Below are positions 18,484-26,659 of a stretch of DNA of 51,009 bases, one piece after another. Position 1 is the stretch's first letter. Every line of letters begins with the position of its first letter. This DNA is from Prosthecobacter debontii (lineage in GTDB: Bacteria > Verrucomicrobiota > Verrucomicrobiia > Verrucomicrobiales > Akkermansiaceae). The position numbers and the translations under genes were made by a program. The notes under the pieces were generated by a model. The model was not told the DNA's origin. It worked only from the letters and a program-made list of their open reading frames with translations, and did not search any database. The stretch is taken from positions 1 to 51,009 of the forward strand of contig CAMCBV010000022.1 in assembly GCA_945873125.1 (NCBI GenBank), given 5' to 3'.

Positions 18484-19302
18484 ATGCTTATTTTCCTAGA
18501 TGAAACATTCCGTATTCAGAAGGAAAAGAATTTACCTTTGGGAGCGCTCTGCGGCGTCGCGATACGTGAGCGTGAGCTAACGCGCGTGGCTAGCGACATA
18601 TTCAGGTTGAAACAAAAACATCTCGGAGATGATTACGCACGAGATAATGAAATCAAAGGCACTGAGCTTCTGAAGCCCTACGCGTTCAAGATGCGCGAAC
18701 TCCACGGGCAGTCTAAGAATCTCAATCTTGCTTTAGATCTTGTCCGCTATCTTAAAAGTAAAAAAATTCCAGTTTTTGGAACGGTTTGTTTTGAGCAGGA
18801 ATACAAGCAGTTTGCCTGTCAGAACATGACCGCTCTTGATAAAACATATCGTTACCTGTTTGAGCGCATCGACATGTTTATGCGAATTGAGGACAAGGAA
18901 GATATAGCGATCCTGGTCTTTGATGATCGCGACCACGGAACAAATCTCAAAAACGCAACGGCGATCACCAATTTCTTTCTTCGTAGCCCAGATGGGCTAG
19001 CTATGGATCGCGTTTTGGACACTCCTTTTTTTGGGATCTCTCAGTCTCAGAATATTGGCTTACAACTTGCGGATTTTGTAACCACCATCATTGGGATGCG
19101 TTTTGAAGATCACGTTAATGGAAGTGAATTCTTTGAACTGCTGAAACCGTGCATTTATCGCTGGCAGGATCCGCCGGGCACTTTTAACTCCAGCTTGAAA
19201 GTGATACGCCCTAGACATAACAAAGTTCAAAAACCGAGGTATACGGGCAAAAAGAAAGCACCGGCTGGCCCGAGGGCCCGCGGTCAGGACAAGAAAGCCT
19301 AA
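18484..19302 (+). CDS. DUF3800 protein within the restriction locus
   Basis: A 272-residue soluble protein. It opens with MLIFLDET, the acidic first strand of DUF3800, continues with ILVFDDRDHG (about residue 140) and ends the core with SQNIGLQLADFV (about 190), which together mark the RNase H-like fold proposed for this family. The C-terminal 25 residues are Lys-, Arg- and Pro-rich. DUF3800 genes are often seen in defence loci but their activity is not established. Here it sits between the helicase and methyltransferase genes with gaps of 36 and 74 bp, so it is probably transcribed with them. Confidence 0.8.
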   Translation: MLIFLDETFRIQKEKNLPLGALCGVAIRERELTRVASDIFRLKQKHLGDDYARDNEIKGTELLKPYAFKMRELHGQSKNLNLALDLVRYLKSKKIPVFGTVCFEQEYKQFACQNMTALDKTYRYLFERIDMFMRIEDKEDIAILVFDDRDHGTNLKNATAITNFFLRSPDGLAMDRVLDTPFFGISQSQNIGLQLADFVTTIIGMRFEDHVNGSEFFELLKPCIYRWQDPPGTFNSSLKVIRPRHNKVQKPRYTGKKKAPAGPRARGQDKKA

Positions 19303-19376
19303 CGTCCGGTGCTGCAGAACCAATACGAACGCGAGAGCCCCCTGTCAATAGAACAAAATTACAAAATTTTCAACAA

Positions 19377-21663
19377 ATGTCCCGTCCATCCACTGAACAC
19401 TACGATCTCACCGAGACTGAGAAGCGCGATCTTATCAAGCTCATTGAGCAGGGGAAACCCTTGCCGGAAAAATACCGCTTCCTGCTCTTTGCGGACAAGC
19501 GCGAGGTGGAGCTAGTGTGGAATGGCAAGACCCGTGAGGTCTGCACCGCCGTGCTGCCCTTCCAGACGCTGGAGCACATTGACGAACCGCGCAAGGAAAT
19601 GGCGGACGAACAATCCCAGCTCTTTGACACCTCCGGCCGCCAGACCAAGGGCTGGACCAACAAACTCATCTGGGGCGATAACAAGCTCATCCTCTCCTCC
19701 CTCAAGTCCGGCGCGCTGCGCCGCCAGATCGAGGACGCCGGCGGCCTCAAGCTCATCTACATCGACCCGCCCTTCGACGTCGGCGCGGACTTCTCCATGG
19801 ACATCGAGATCGGCGGTGAGACCTTCCGGCGGTGAGACCTTCCACAAGGAACCTAACATGCTCGAACAAATCGCCTACCGCGACACCTGGGGCCGGGGCG
19901 CGGATTCGTTCATCTCGATGATCTACGAGCGTCTGATCCTTATGCGCGATTTAATGCATCCAGAAGGAAGTATTTACCTCCACTGTGATTGGCGAGTAAC
20001 AGCTTTTATTCGCTTAGCAATGAACGAGGTGTTTGGATCAGGTAATTTCAGGAATGAAATTGTCTGGCAACGTGATGCTGTTGGAAAAGGCGCAAAGAAG
20101 TCTTCTGCTCAATGGTCACGCGAAATAGAGTCCATCATATTTTTCACCAAGAGCGAAGCTGGCATTTTTAACCAGCAGTATAAAACCAGTGCGGAACTCA
20201 CGCATACCCAACTAAAAGAATTTCGTTATGCTGAACCGGATGGTCGCAATTTCAAGATTGTGACGCTCGGGGATTATTCACAGAAATCCATCGATGAGAT
20301 GAAGACAAGAAATCTCATCTACACATCTTCGACGGGTTCAGAATACAAAAAATATTATCTCGATGAGTTCCAACTTGTGATTGGTTCGCTTTGGAACGAC
20401 ATACCAAACTTGTCGCACGGCCTCAATCCTGAGAGACTGCCTTACCCGACGCAAAAACCTGAGGCTATGCTTGAACGCATCATGAAAGCCAGTAGCAACG
20501 AGGGAGACCTCGTTGCCGACTTCTTCTGCGGTTCCGGCACCACCGCCGCAGTGGCTGAAAAGCTCGGTCGGAAGTGGATCACCAGTGACCTCGGCAAGTT
20601 CGGCATTCACACCACGCGCAAGCGCATGATCCAAGTGCAGCGCGAGTTGAAATTAGACGGCAAGTCATTCCGCGCTTTCGAGGTGCTCAACCTCGGTCGA
20701 TACGAGCGCCAAGCGTATCTGAATGTTTCTGGACGATTGAGCGGCAAGAAAAAGGAGCAGGCTCTCGCCCAAAAAGAGCAGGATTTCCGTGCCTTAATCC
20801 TCAAAGCCTACAAAGCTGAACCGTTAGCAGATGCCGCTTTTTTCCATGGCAAGAACGGCAGTCGCCTCGTTTGCGTCGGTCCAATCAATTTGCCTGTAGG
20901 TCGCTTGTTTGTGGAAGAAGTCATCACGGAATGCCGCAAGCGCGGTGCCTCGCGCGTGGATATCCTCGCCTTTGAATTCGAGATGGGATTGTTCCCTGCG
21001 GTGTTGGAGGAAGCCAAAAGCAAGGGCATCGATATCGCCCCCAAAACCATTCCGCCGGAAGTCTTTGATAAACGCGCTGTGGAAAAAGGCCAAGTCCGTT
21101 TCGCAGATATCGCCTACGTCGAGGCCACACCGCGCTATGATTCGAAAAACAAACTCGCTCTCAGCATCGAGCTCACGGATTTCTCCGTCCATTACTCGCA
21201 AGGCCTGGTGGACTCCATCACCGCCGAGCTCAAGGCTGGGAAAAGTGAAGTCGCCTGCGATGCCGGGCAATTGGTAAAATTCAGCAAAGACAAAGACGGC
21301 ATCGTCAAGCGCGAGGTGCTCACCAAAAAATGGACCGACTGGGTGGACTACTGGGCAGTGGATTTCAATTACGAGAGCCGCAAAGAAATCATCAAGATGG
21401 CGAAAACCATGGGAGTGGATGGAGAACTACCCGGCGTCGTGGATGCTGGGTCTGGCGAGTTTTTAGAATTCGAAGAACGCTGGACCGGCGCTTACATCTT
21501 CGAGAACGAGTGGCAAAGCTTCCGCACCCGCCGCGATCGCGACCTTGAGCTAAAAACCATCACACACACCTACGCCAAACCGGGTCGTTACACCGTCGCC
21601 ATCAAAGTCATCGATATCTTCGGAAACGACACGATGACGCTTGTCCCGGTGAACGTTGGATGA
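19377..21663 (+). pseudogene. DNA adenine/cytosine-N4 methyltransferase (Mod), frameshifted by a 16-bp duplication
   Basis: The first segment (19377-19835) ends at a stop soon after the catalytic motif LIYIDPPF. The rest of the enzyme continues in another frame to 21663, including [25 protein letters not shown] and the AdoMet motif [24 protein letters not shown] before FCGSGT is the beta-class order used by type III Mod subunits. The shift is caused by two exact tandem copies of a 16-bp unit at 19812-19843; one copy would join the frames at [12 protein letters not shown] and give a protein of about 756 residues. The central segment, probably the target-recognition domain, is less GC-rich than the start. 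It is broken as written, but simple repeat contraction would repair it. Confidence 0.85.
19812..19843 (+). repeat. Exact 16-bp tandem duplication inside the methyltransferase gene
   Basis: The unit GGCGGTGAGACCTTCC occurs twice in a row. Sixteen is not a multiple of three, so the second copy shifts the frame and supplies the TGA stop at 19833-19835. Confidence 0.95.
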
Positions 21664-21745
21664 GGCAGGGCCGGTTGTTCCTAACCGTTTGTTTCGTTGC
21701 GTAAGCGGATGAAACCGCCGGTTCATATGCTTTCTCATTTCATGG
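21664..21745 (+). repeat. Right copy of 82-bp direct repeat
   Basis: It matches 15593-15674 at 78 of 82 positions and begins immediately after the methyltransferase stop codon. Its first bases, preceded by A (AGGCAGGG, 21663-21670), are the reverse complement of CCCTGCCT at 21767-21774, so this copy also forms the left end of a short inverted-repeat-bounded block. Confidence 0.9.
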
Positions 21746-21746
21746 T

Positions 21747-21768
21747 GGACGCGTAGGGACACGCGTCC
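21747..21768. repeat. REP-like palindrome beside the right repeat
   Basis: GGACGCGT (21747-21754) and ACGCGTCC (21761-21768) form an 8-bp perfect stem with a six-base loop. An alternative stem AGGGAC/GTCCCT overlaps it. It lies in the 120-bp gap between the methyltransferase and rhomboid genes, whose 3' ends converge, so it could also end transcription weakly in both directions. Confidence 0.6.
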
Positions 21769-21784
21769 CTGCCTTGATCTCGGT

Positions 21785-22462
21785 TCACCTCGGCAACGCA
21801 TGCCGTGGCATCTTCACGAAGAAACTGCCGAGCAACAAGCCGCCGAGGAAACCGCCCAAGTGAGCTCCGTAGGCGACACCCATGCCTCCGCCGGTGTAGC
21901 CCATGAAATCGAAGATTAATCCGATGATTCCAACCATTGCCAGTTGGCTTGGTGCTATGGGTCTTGCCATAGGCCAGACATGGGGATTGGGCAAGTGCCA
22001 GCGGACGGCCATGGCGAGATAGAGACCTTCAAATCCCATGACCGCACCTGAAGCGCCGAGACATGGGATGATTTCATCTGGATTCAGCGCGATGTGGCAG
22101 AGACTGCCCGTGATAGCGGTGAAGAAGAAAACAAAAAGCATGCAGCGTTGACCGAGCAATTCCGCTGCGAGCGCCGCGAAGATCCATAAGAAGATCATGT
22201 TCCCGATGATGTGGCCCGCGCTTCCATGAAGCATCGCCGGGGTGAACAGCGTGACAAAGCCAGCCCAATGGACATGTTCATAATCGCCAGCGCGCAAGGT
22301 GTTCCATGCGTTGACGACATCTGCAGGGAAGAGCATGAATTTGCCATAAAAACCCTCGCCAAGTATATGCTGAAGAAAAAATGTTAGGAACATTGTCGCG
22401 ATCAGCAAAAGCAGAGCTCCCTGAGCTTTCAGGAGAGGTCGAAGTTGGATGAAGCGACGCAT
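21785..22462 (-). CDS. Rhomboid-family intramembrane serine protease
   Basis: A 225-residue membrane protein with about six helices. The catalytic serine is in LGASGAVMG (about residue 136) and the partner histidine in YGAHLGGFLGG (about 205). HGSAGHIIGNM on helix 2 is the conserved rhomboid H...N region. It would cut membrane-anchored substrates inside the inner membrane; the substrate is unknown. The gene follows sdhA on the same strand after a 126-bp gap, in which I see no gene. Confidence 0.9.
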   Translation of the reverse strand: MRRFIQLRPLLKAQGALLLLIATMFLTFFLQHILGEGFYGKFMLFPADVVNAWNTLRAGDYEHVHWAGFVTLFTPAMLHGSAGHIIGNMIFLWIFAALAAELLGQRCMLFVFFFTAITGSLCHIALNPDEIIPCLGASGAVMGFEGLYLAMAVRWHLPNPHVWPMARPIAPSQLAMVGIIGLIFDFMGYTGGGMGVAYGAHLGGFLGGLLLGSFFVKMPRHALPR

Positions 22463-22588
22463 GATTCTATATTCCGTATTTAGAAATCAATTTCCCAACA
22501 AAACAGAGAGCAATCCCAAGCATCTTGATAGATCCAACGATTTTATATCTTTCAGCCATTTATTTGGCGACCGAAGATCACCGACACA

Positions 22589-24559
22589 TCACGCGTAACT
22601 ACGAACGGAAAGCTTCACGCTTTCGTATTTGAGCTCTTCTTTGTGAAGTGTGGGAGCTTGGCCCGGACCGTGATATTCCCATGCGGAAACGTAGGCATAC
22701 GTATCGTCATGGCGCTTAGCTTCCCCTGGCTGGGTTTTGCCTTCCAAGACTTCAGGATCCTTATCGGTGAATTGATGCTCGCTACGGAAATGACCTCCAC
22801 AGGATTCCTCGCGCTGAAGTGCGTCGTGGCACATGAGCTCGCCGAATTCTAGGAAGTCCGCCACGCGACCCGCCTTTTCGAGTTCCATGTTGGCATTTTC
22901 CGCATTGCCAGGAATAAGCACATGATTCCAAAAATCCTCACGGATCCTTGCGATTTCCTGAAGCGCCCATTTGAGGCCCTCCGCACTGCGTTCCATGCCG
23001 CATTTGTCCCACATGACTTTTCCGAGATCCCGGTGGAAGGAATCGACCGTGCGGGTGCCTTTGATGGAAAGCAATTTCACGATGCGCGCGCGTACTTCGC
23101 TCTCTACCTGCGCGAAGGCGGGATGTGCAGTGGTCACCGACCCTGGCTTCTGGGTGGCGAGGTAGTTGGCGATCGTATTCGGAATGACGAAATACCCATC
23201 GGCAAGTCCCTGCATCAGCGCCGAGGCGCCGAGGCGGTTTGCCCCGTGGTCGGAAAAGTTCGCTTCGCCGAGCACATGCAGGCCCGGGACATTGGACATT
23301 AGGTTGTAGTCAACCCACAGCCCGCCCATCGTGTAATGGACGGCTGGATAAATCATCATCGGGCGTTCGTAAGGATTTTCGCCGGCGATTTTTTCATACA
23401 TCTGGAAGAGGTTGCCGTAACGGGCGCGGATCGTATCCTCACCAAGGCGTTTGATCGCATCGCGGAAATCCAGATAAACACCCAGCCCGGTCGGGGCGAT
23501 TCCACGGCCGTCATCACAAGCCTCCTTGGCGGCACGCGATGCGATGTCACGAGGTGCCAAGTTTCCGAAGGATGGATATTTCCGTTCCAAATAATAATCG
23601 CGATCCTCTTCGGATATTTCTGAAGGATGGATTTCTTTTTTGCGGAGTTTTTCGGCGAGCGCTTGGGTTTTAGGAACCCAGATGCGACCGTCGTTACGGA
23701 GGGATTCCGACATGAGCGTGAGCTTGGATTGGTAGTCGCCAGAGACCGGAATACAGGTCGGGTGGATCTGCGTGAAGCAGGGGTTGGCGAACAAGGCGCC
23801 ACGGCGTGCGGCGCGCCATGCCGCCATCACATTGCAGCCCATGGCGTTGGTGGAGAGGAAAAACACGTTACCGTAACCACCGGTGGCGAGAATCACCGCA
23901 TCTGCGGCGTGGGTCGAGATCTCTCCAGTGTTCAGGTCGCGGACGACGATACCTTTTGCATGGCCATCGACTTGAACGAGATCCAGCATCTCGGTGCGCG
24001 GATACATTTTCACGCCGCCCTTGCTGATTTCTTTTTCGAGGGCTTGGTAACATCCGATTAGGAGTTGTTGTCCGGTTTGGCCACGGGCGTAAAACGTGCG
24101 GGAAACCTGCGCGCCGCCGAAGGAGCGGTTATCGAGCAGGCCGCCGTATTCGCGGGCAAATGGCACGCCTTGGGCAACACATTGATCGATGATGCTGTTG
24201 GAAACTTCCGCGAGACGATAGACGTTTGCCTCACGCGAGCGGAAGTCGCCACCTTTGATCGTGTCGTAAAACAAGCGGTAAACCGAGTCGCCATCGTTGC
24301 GGTAGTTTTTCGCAGCGTTGATTCCGCCTTGGGCGGCGATCGAGTGAGCGCGGCGTGGGGAATCCTGGTAGCAGAAGCATTTGACTTGGTAACCGAGCTC
24401 AGAGAGCGTTGCGGCAGCCGCTCCGCCAGCGAGCCCGGAGCCGACGACGATGATGTTAAATTTCCGTTTGTTTGACGGATTGATGAGCTTGGAGTCCATT
24501 TTGTGCTTGGACCATTTCTGCTCAAGCGGGCCAGCCGGGATTTTGCTATCGAGTGACAT
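22589..24559 (-). CDS. sdhA: Succinate dehydrogenase/fumarate reductase flavoprotein subunit
   Basis: A 656-residue FAD enzyme of the respiratory complex that oxidises succinate to fumarate in the TCA cycle. The FAD dinucleotide fold is at [17 protein letters not shown] (about residue 38), followed by [12 protein letters not shown] with the flavin-linking His, [35 protein letters not shown] and [18 protein letters not shown]. The overall type matches the single-membrane-subunit enzymes of Bacteroidetes and Firmicutes. It begins 18 bases after sdhC. No iron-sulfur subunit gene follows; the next gene is rhomboid. Confidence 0.94.
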   Translation of the reverse strand: MSLDSKIPAGPLEQKWSKHKMDSKLINPSNKRKFNIIVVGSGLAGGAAAATLSELGYQVKCFCYQDSPRRAHSIAAQGGINAAKNYRNDGDSVYRLFYDTIKGGDFRSREANVYRLAEVSNSIIDQCVAQGVPFAREYGGLLDNRSFGGAQVSRTFYARGQTGQQLLIGCYQALEKEISKGGVKMYPRTEMLDLVQVDGHAKGIVVRDLNTGEISTHAADAVILATGGYGNVFFLSTNAMGCNVMAAWRAARRGALFANPCFTQIHPTCIPVSGDYQSKLTLMSESLRNDGRIWVPKTQALAEKLRKKEIHPSEISEEDRDYYLERKYPSFGNLAPRDIASRAAKEACDDGRGIAPTGLGVYLDFRDAIKRLGEDTIRARYGNLFQMYEKIAGENPYERPMMIYPAVHYTMGGLWVDYNLMSNVPGLHVLGEANFSDHGANRLGASALMQGLADGYFVIPNTIANYLATQKPGSVTTAHPAFAQVESEVRARIVKLLSIKGTRTVDSFHRDLGKVMWDKCGMERSAEGLKWALQEIARIREDFWNHVLIPGNAENANMELEKAGRVADFLEFGELMCHDALQREESCGGHFRSEHQFTDKDPEVLEGKTQPGEAKRHDDTYAYVSAWEYHGPGQAPTLHKEELKYESVKLSVRSYA

Positions 24560-24577
24560 GATGATTTGGAGAAGGAA

Positions 24578-25303
24578 TTATTTGACGAACCCGAAGAAGA
24601 TGGAAAGAGGCACGGAGATGAAGCCGGCCCAGATGACGAAGGAATAACCGAGTGAAACTTTGCGGATCAGGTCCTGGGATTTTTGCGACCGCCAACCGAG
24701 CGTTTGGAAAACCGAGCCGACCCCGTGGCTGAGGTGCGAGCAGAGCAGGCTCATGGCGATGATGTAAAACGCGACGACCACCCAATTGAAGCTGCTGTTT
24801 TGGAAACCAGCGATCACCATCCCATAGGCATCGTGGCGCGAATCGCCAGTGGCGGTGTGGTAATCTTTATCCATCATTTTCGAGAAGCCACCCGCGATTC
24901 TCACGGTGAAATGAAGGATGTGAAAAACGATGAAAGCCAGAATCGTCAAGCCGCTCCAGATCATCAGCAGTGAGGATTTTTTCGCCTGGATGGTGGTCTT
25001 GTATTGATAAGCCTCCTTGCGCGCCGAACGATTTTGGCGGGTCAGTTGAATGGTTGCAATCACATGCAGCACTACGGTAACCAGCAACCCAACTCGAGCG
25101 ATCCAGATTAAGGCTCCGTGGCCTGCATGGTGGAGAAATTGCGCGTAGTCGTTAAAAGCTTCCCGACCTGCGAAAATCAAAAGGTTGCCAGTCAGGTGTC
25201 CGGCGAGGAACAAGATCATTACGATTCCAGTGACGGCTACGATCAGTTTTTTGCCGATGGAAGACTGCCAATAAGCGGTGGCACTACGGGTTAGAGCATT
25301 CAT
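24578..25303 (-). CDS. sdhC: Succinate dehydrogenase cytochrome b subunit
   Basis: A 241-residue membrane anchor with five predicted helices, of the b558 family that carries two hemes in one polypeptide. Candidate heme ligands are the histidines in LAGHLTGN, VVLHVIA, VFHILHF and CSHLSHG. It passes electrons from the iron-sulfur subunit to quinone. The charged loop at about residues 90-110 and the DSRHDAYGMV segment are as in other members. sdhA follows in the same transcript. A terminator of the upstream gene lies just before it. Confidence 0.9.
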   Translation of the reverse strand: MNALTRSATAYWQSSIGKKLIVAVTGIVMILFLAGHLTGNLLIFAGREAFNDYAQFLHHAGHGALIWIARVGLLVTVVLHVIATIQLTRQNRSARKEAYQYKTTIQAKKSSLLMIWSGLTILAFIVFHILHFTVRIAGGFSKMMDKDYHTATGDSRHDAYGMVIAGFQNSSFNWVVVAFYIIAMSLLCSHLSHGVGSVFQTLGWRSQKSQDLIRKVSLGYSFVIWAGFISVPLSIFFGFVK

Positions 25304-25352
25304 TGTTTGGAGAAAAGGGACGTGCCCACGCGCAATCTGGTATCGAGTCGGG

Positions 25353-25392
25353 AAAAACTCAAACCCTAATCCCCAAAGTTTGGGTCTTGAGT
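25353..25392 (-). terminator. Rho-independent terminator upstream of sdhC
   Basis: On the minus strand, ACTCAAGACCC (25392-25382) pairs with GGGTTTGAGT (25366-25357) with one bulged base and is followed by TTTTT (25357-25353). It lies 34 bp after the small membrane-protein gene and before sdhC, so it would separate these two minus-strand units. Confidence 0.6.
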
Positions 25393-25426
25393 CGTAAGTT
25401 TTTTTGAACCGCCGGTGGGAGCAGGA

Positions 25427-25741
25427 TTATTCGGAGGTCCTACCTTCTTCTTTGGCACGCTTCAGGCGCTCTGCAAAGGTCGGATCGACCCTGATGGATG
25501 TATCCGAATCATCCATCAAAAACCTTCCGAGATCGCCGAAGAGACGGTTGATGAGAAGAAAGGCAAGGCTTCCCAGAGAGAGAATGACCGCCGACCAGAT
25601 GCAGCGGTTGGCCAAGACTTCGCCCATGGTGCCCCATGAGTGGAGAATGCCCGCCGTGGTGGCGATCGCGATGCAGATGGTGAGGACCCAGAAAACAAAT
25701 CCCTTGATCTTATGGTGTGGTAAATAGCCTTTTTCGCTCAT
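25427..25741 (-). CDS. Small membrane protein of unknown function
   Basis: A 104-residue protein with two predicted membrane helices (about residues 12-33 and 47-65) joined by a short loop, and a charged C-terminal tail (AERLKRAKEEGR). I do not recognise a family. The gene lies between phoU (79-bp gap) and sdhC, on the same strand as both, and is followed by its own terminator. The regular two-helix pattern and the clean terminator support a real gene. Confidence 0.6.
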   Translation of the reverse strand: MSEKGYLPHHKIKGFVFWVLTICIAIATTAGILHSWGTMGEVLANRCIWSAVILSLGSLAFLLINRLFGDLGRFLMDDSDTSIRVDPTFAERLKRAKEEGRTSE

Positions 25742-25820
25742 CGCTTGGTGAAGTTGATTATTTCCTATGTTTCAATGAGGCAAAATTTAGAAACATTGCC
25801 TGACTCCGTCCAGAACGATT

Positions 25821-26522
25821 CTAGATCTCACGCGTTACTTCGCGTTCGCTGCTGCCTTTGTGGCGGAGGTCTCTGGCGTGTTCGAGGAAAACGGCGTCTT
25901 CGCCGATGTTACAGGAGAGATCGCCGACGCGTTCGAGGGAGCGGATGATAAGGATGAGGTGGAGGTATTCTTGACTACGACCGGCAGTGTCTTCGATGCG
26001 CGCGCTGAATTGGGAGGTCACGTCCTTGTGCATTTTATCGAGCTCTTTGTCACGCACATGCAGGGAGGCACCGAGCGTGCCATTGCCATCGCTGTAAGAG
26101 GAAATCGCATCGCGTAACAAGTGGTCTGCCAACGAGTAGATCGGCTCAACCAGGGTCACATCGCCAAGCTCGGCGGTAGCGATGGTTTTTTTCGCGCGTT
26201 TGGCGATGCTGACCGCGTGATCGGAGATGCGCTCAAGGTTCATGGAGATTTTCATCGATGAGACAACAAGCCGGAGATCATTGGCGAGCGGATGATAGCG
26301 GACAAGAATGTCCATCCCGAGTTTGTCGATAGAGCGTTCAAGTTCGTCGATTTCATCATCATCTGCGATGACAGCATTTGCGATTTCCGGGTTGCGCTCG
26401 AGCAGGGCCTGGATGGCGCGCTCCAGGTTATGACGGGCTTTTGCGGCCATTCTCAAGACCTCACCTTTGAGAGTGGTGATGGCGTGATCGAAATCCCGGA
26501 GGATGTGTGGGGAGTTGTTCAT
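25821..26522 (-). CDS. phoU: Second PhoU-family protein
   Basis: A 233-residue two-repeat PhoU protein. The metal signatures are MNLERISDHAVSIAKR in the first repeat and RSLERVGDLSCNIGED in the second. It shares its layout and many positions with the operon-linked PhoU at 8362-9045 but is clearly a distinct paralogue. It has no transporter genes next to it; neighbours are carB and a small membrane protein. It may serve another phosphate transporter or a separate signalling role. The region between it and carB (26523-26659) shows no gene. Confidence 0.9.
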   Translation of the reverse strand: MNNSPHILRDFDHAITTLKGEVLRMAAKARHNLERAIQALLERNPEIANAVIADDDEIDELERSIDKLGMDILVRYHPLANDLRLVVSSMKISMNLERISDHAVSIAKRAKKTIATAELGDVTLVEPIYSLADHLLRDAISSYSDGNGTLGASLHVRDKELDKMHKDVTSQFSARIEDTAGRSQEYLHLILIIRSLERVGDLSCNIGEDAVFLEHARDLRHKGSSEREVTREI

Positions 26523-26659
26523 GGTTACCGCCCGATCATGGACTTTAGGTGATGGAAGCAGGAGAGATGCCTAATTCTGTATGTAATGGGCAAACCCTTA
26601 TTCCATCCGCTGAGGAAACGCAATCAGAGAGAGCCGAGAGTTTTTCCTTATAAGAGCCC

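Larger units (their letters stand above)
15593..21745 (+). mobile_element. Restriction-modification island bracketed by direct repeats
   Basis: A 6.1-kb segment with a restriction helicase, a DUF3800 protein and a methyltransferase gene, all on the plus strand, lies between two 82-bp direct repeats, the left one at the 3' end of rluE. The genes are unrelated to their housekeeping neighbours. No integrase or transposase is present, so the segment is either a passive cassette moved by recombination between repeats or the remnant of an element that lost its enzyme. Confidence 0.5.

Noticed and set aside
19257..19320. Integron attC-like site (GCCTAAC followed by CCGGTGCT) at the end of the DUF3800 gene
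   Set aside because: An 8-bp inverted repeat exists (19257-19264 with 19306-19313), but no matching GTTRRRY end follows and there is no integron integrase.
19522..19860. Start of the methyltransferase at ATG 19522 in the downstream frame
   Set aside because: The Arg/Pro/Ser-rich translation is out of frame with the recognisable N-terminal domain at 19377-19811; the frameshift by tandem duplication explains the data better.
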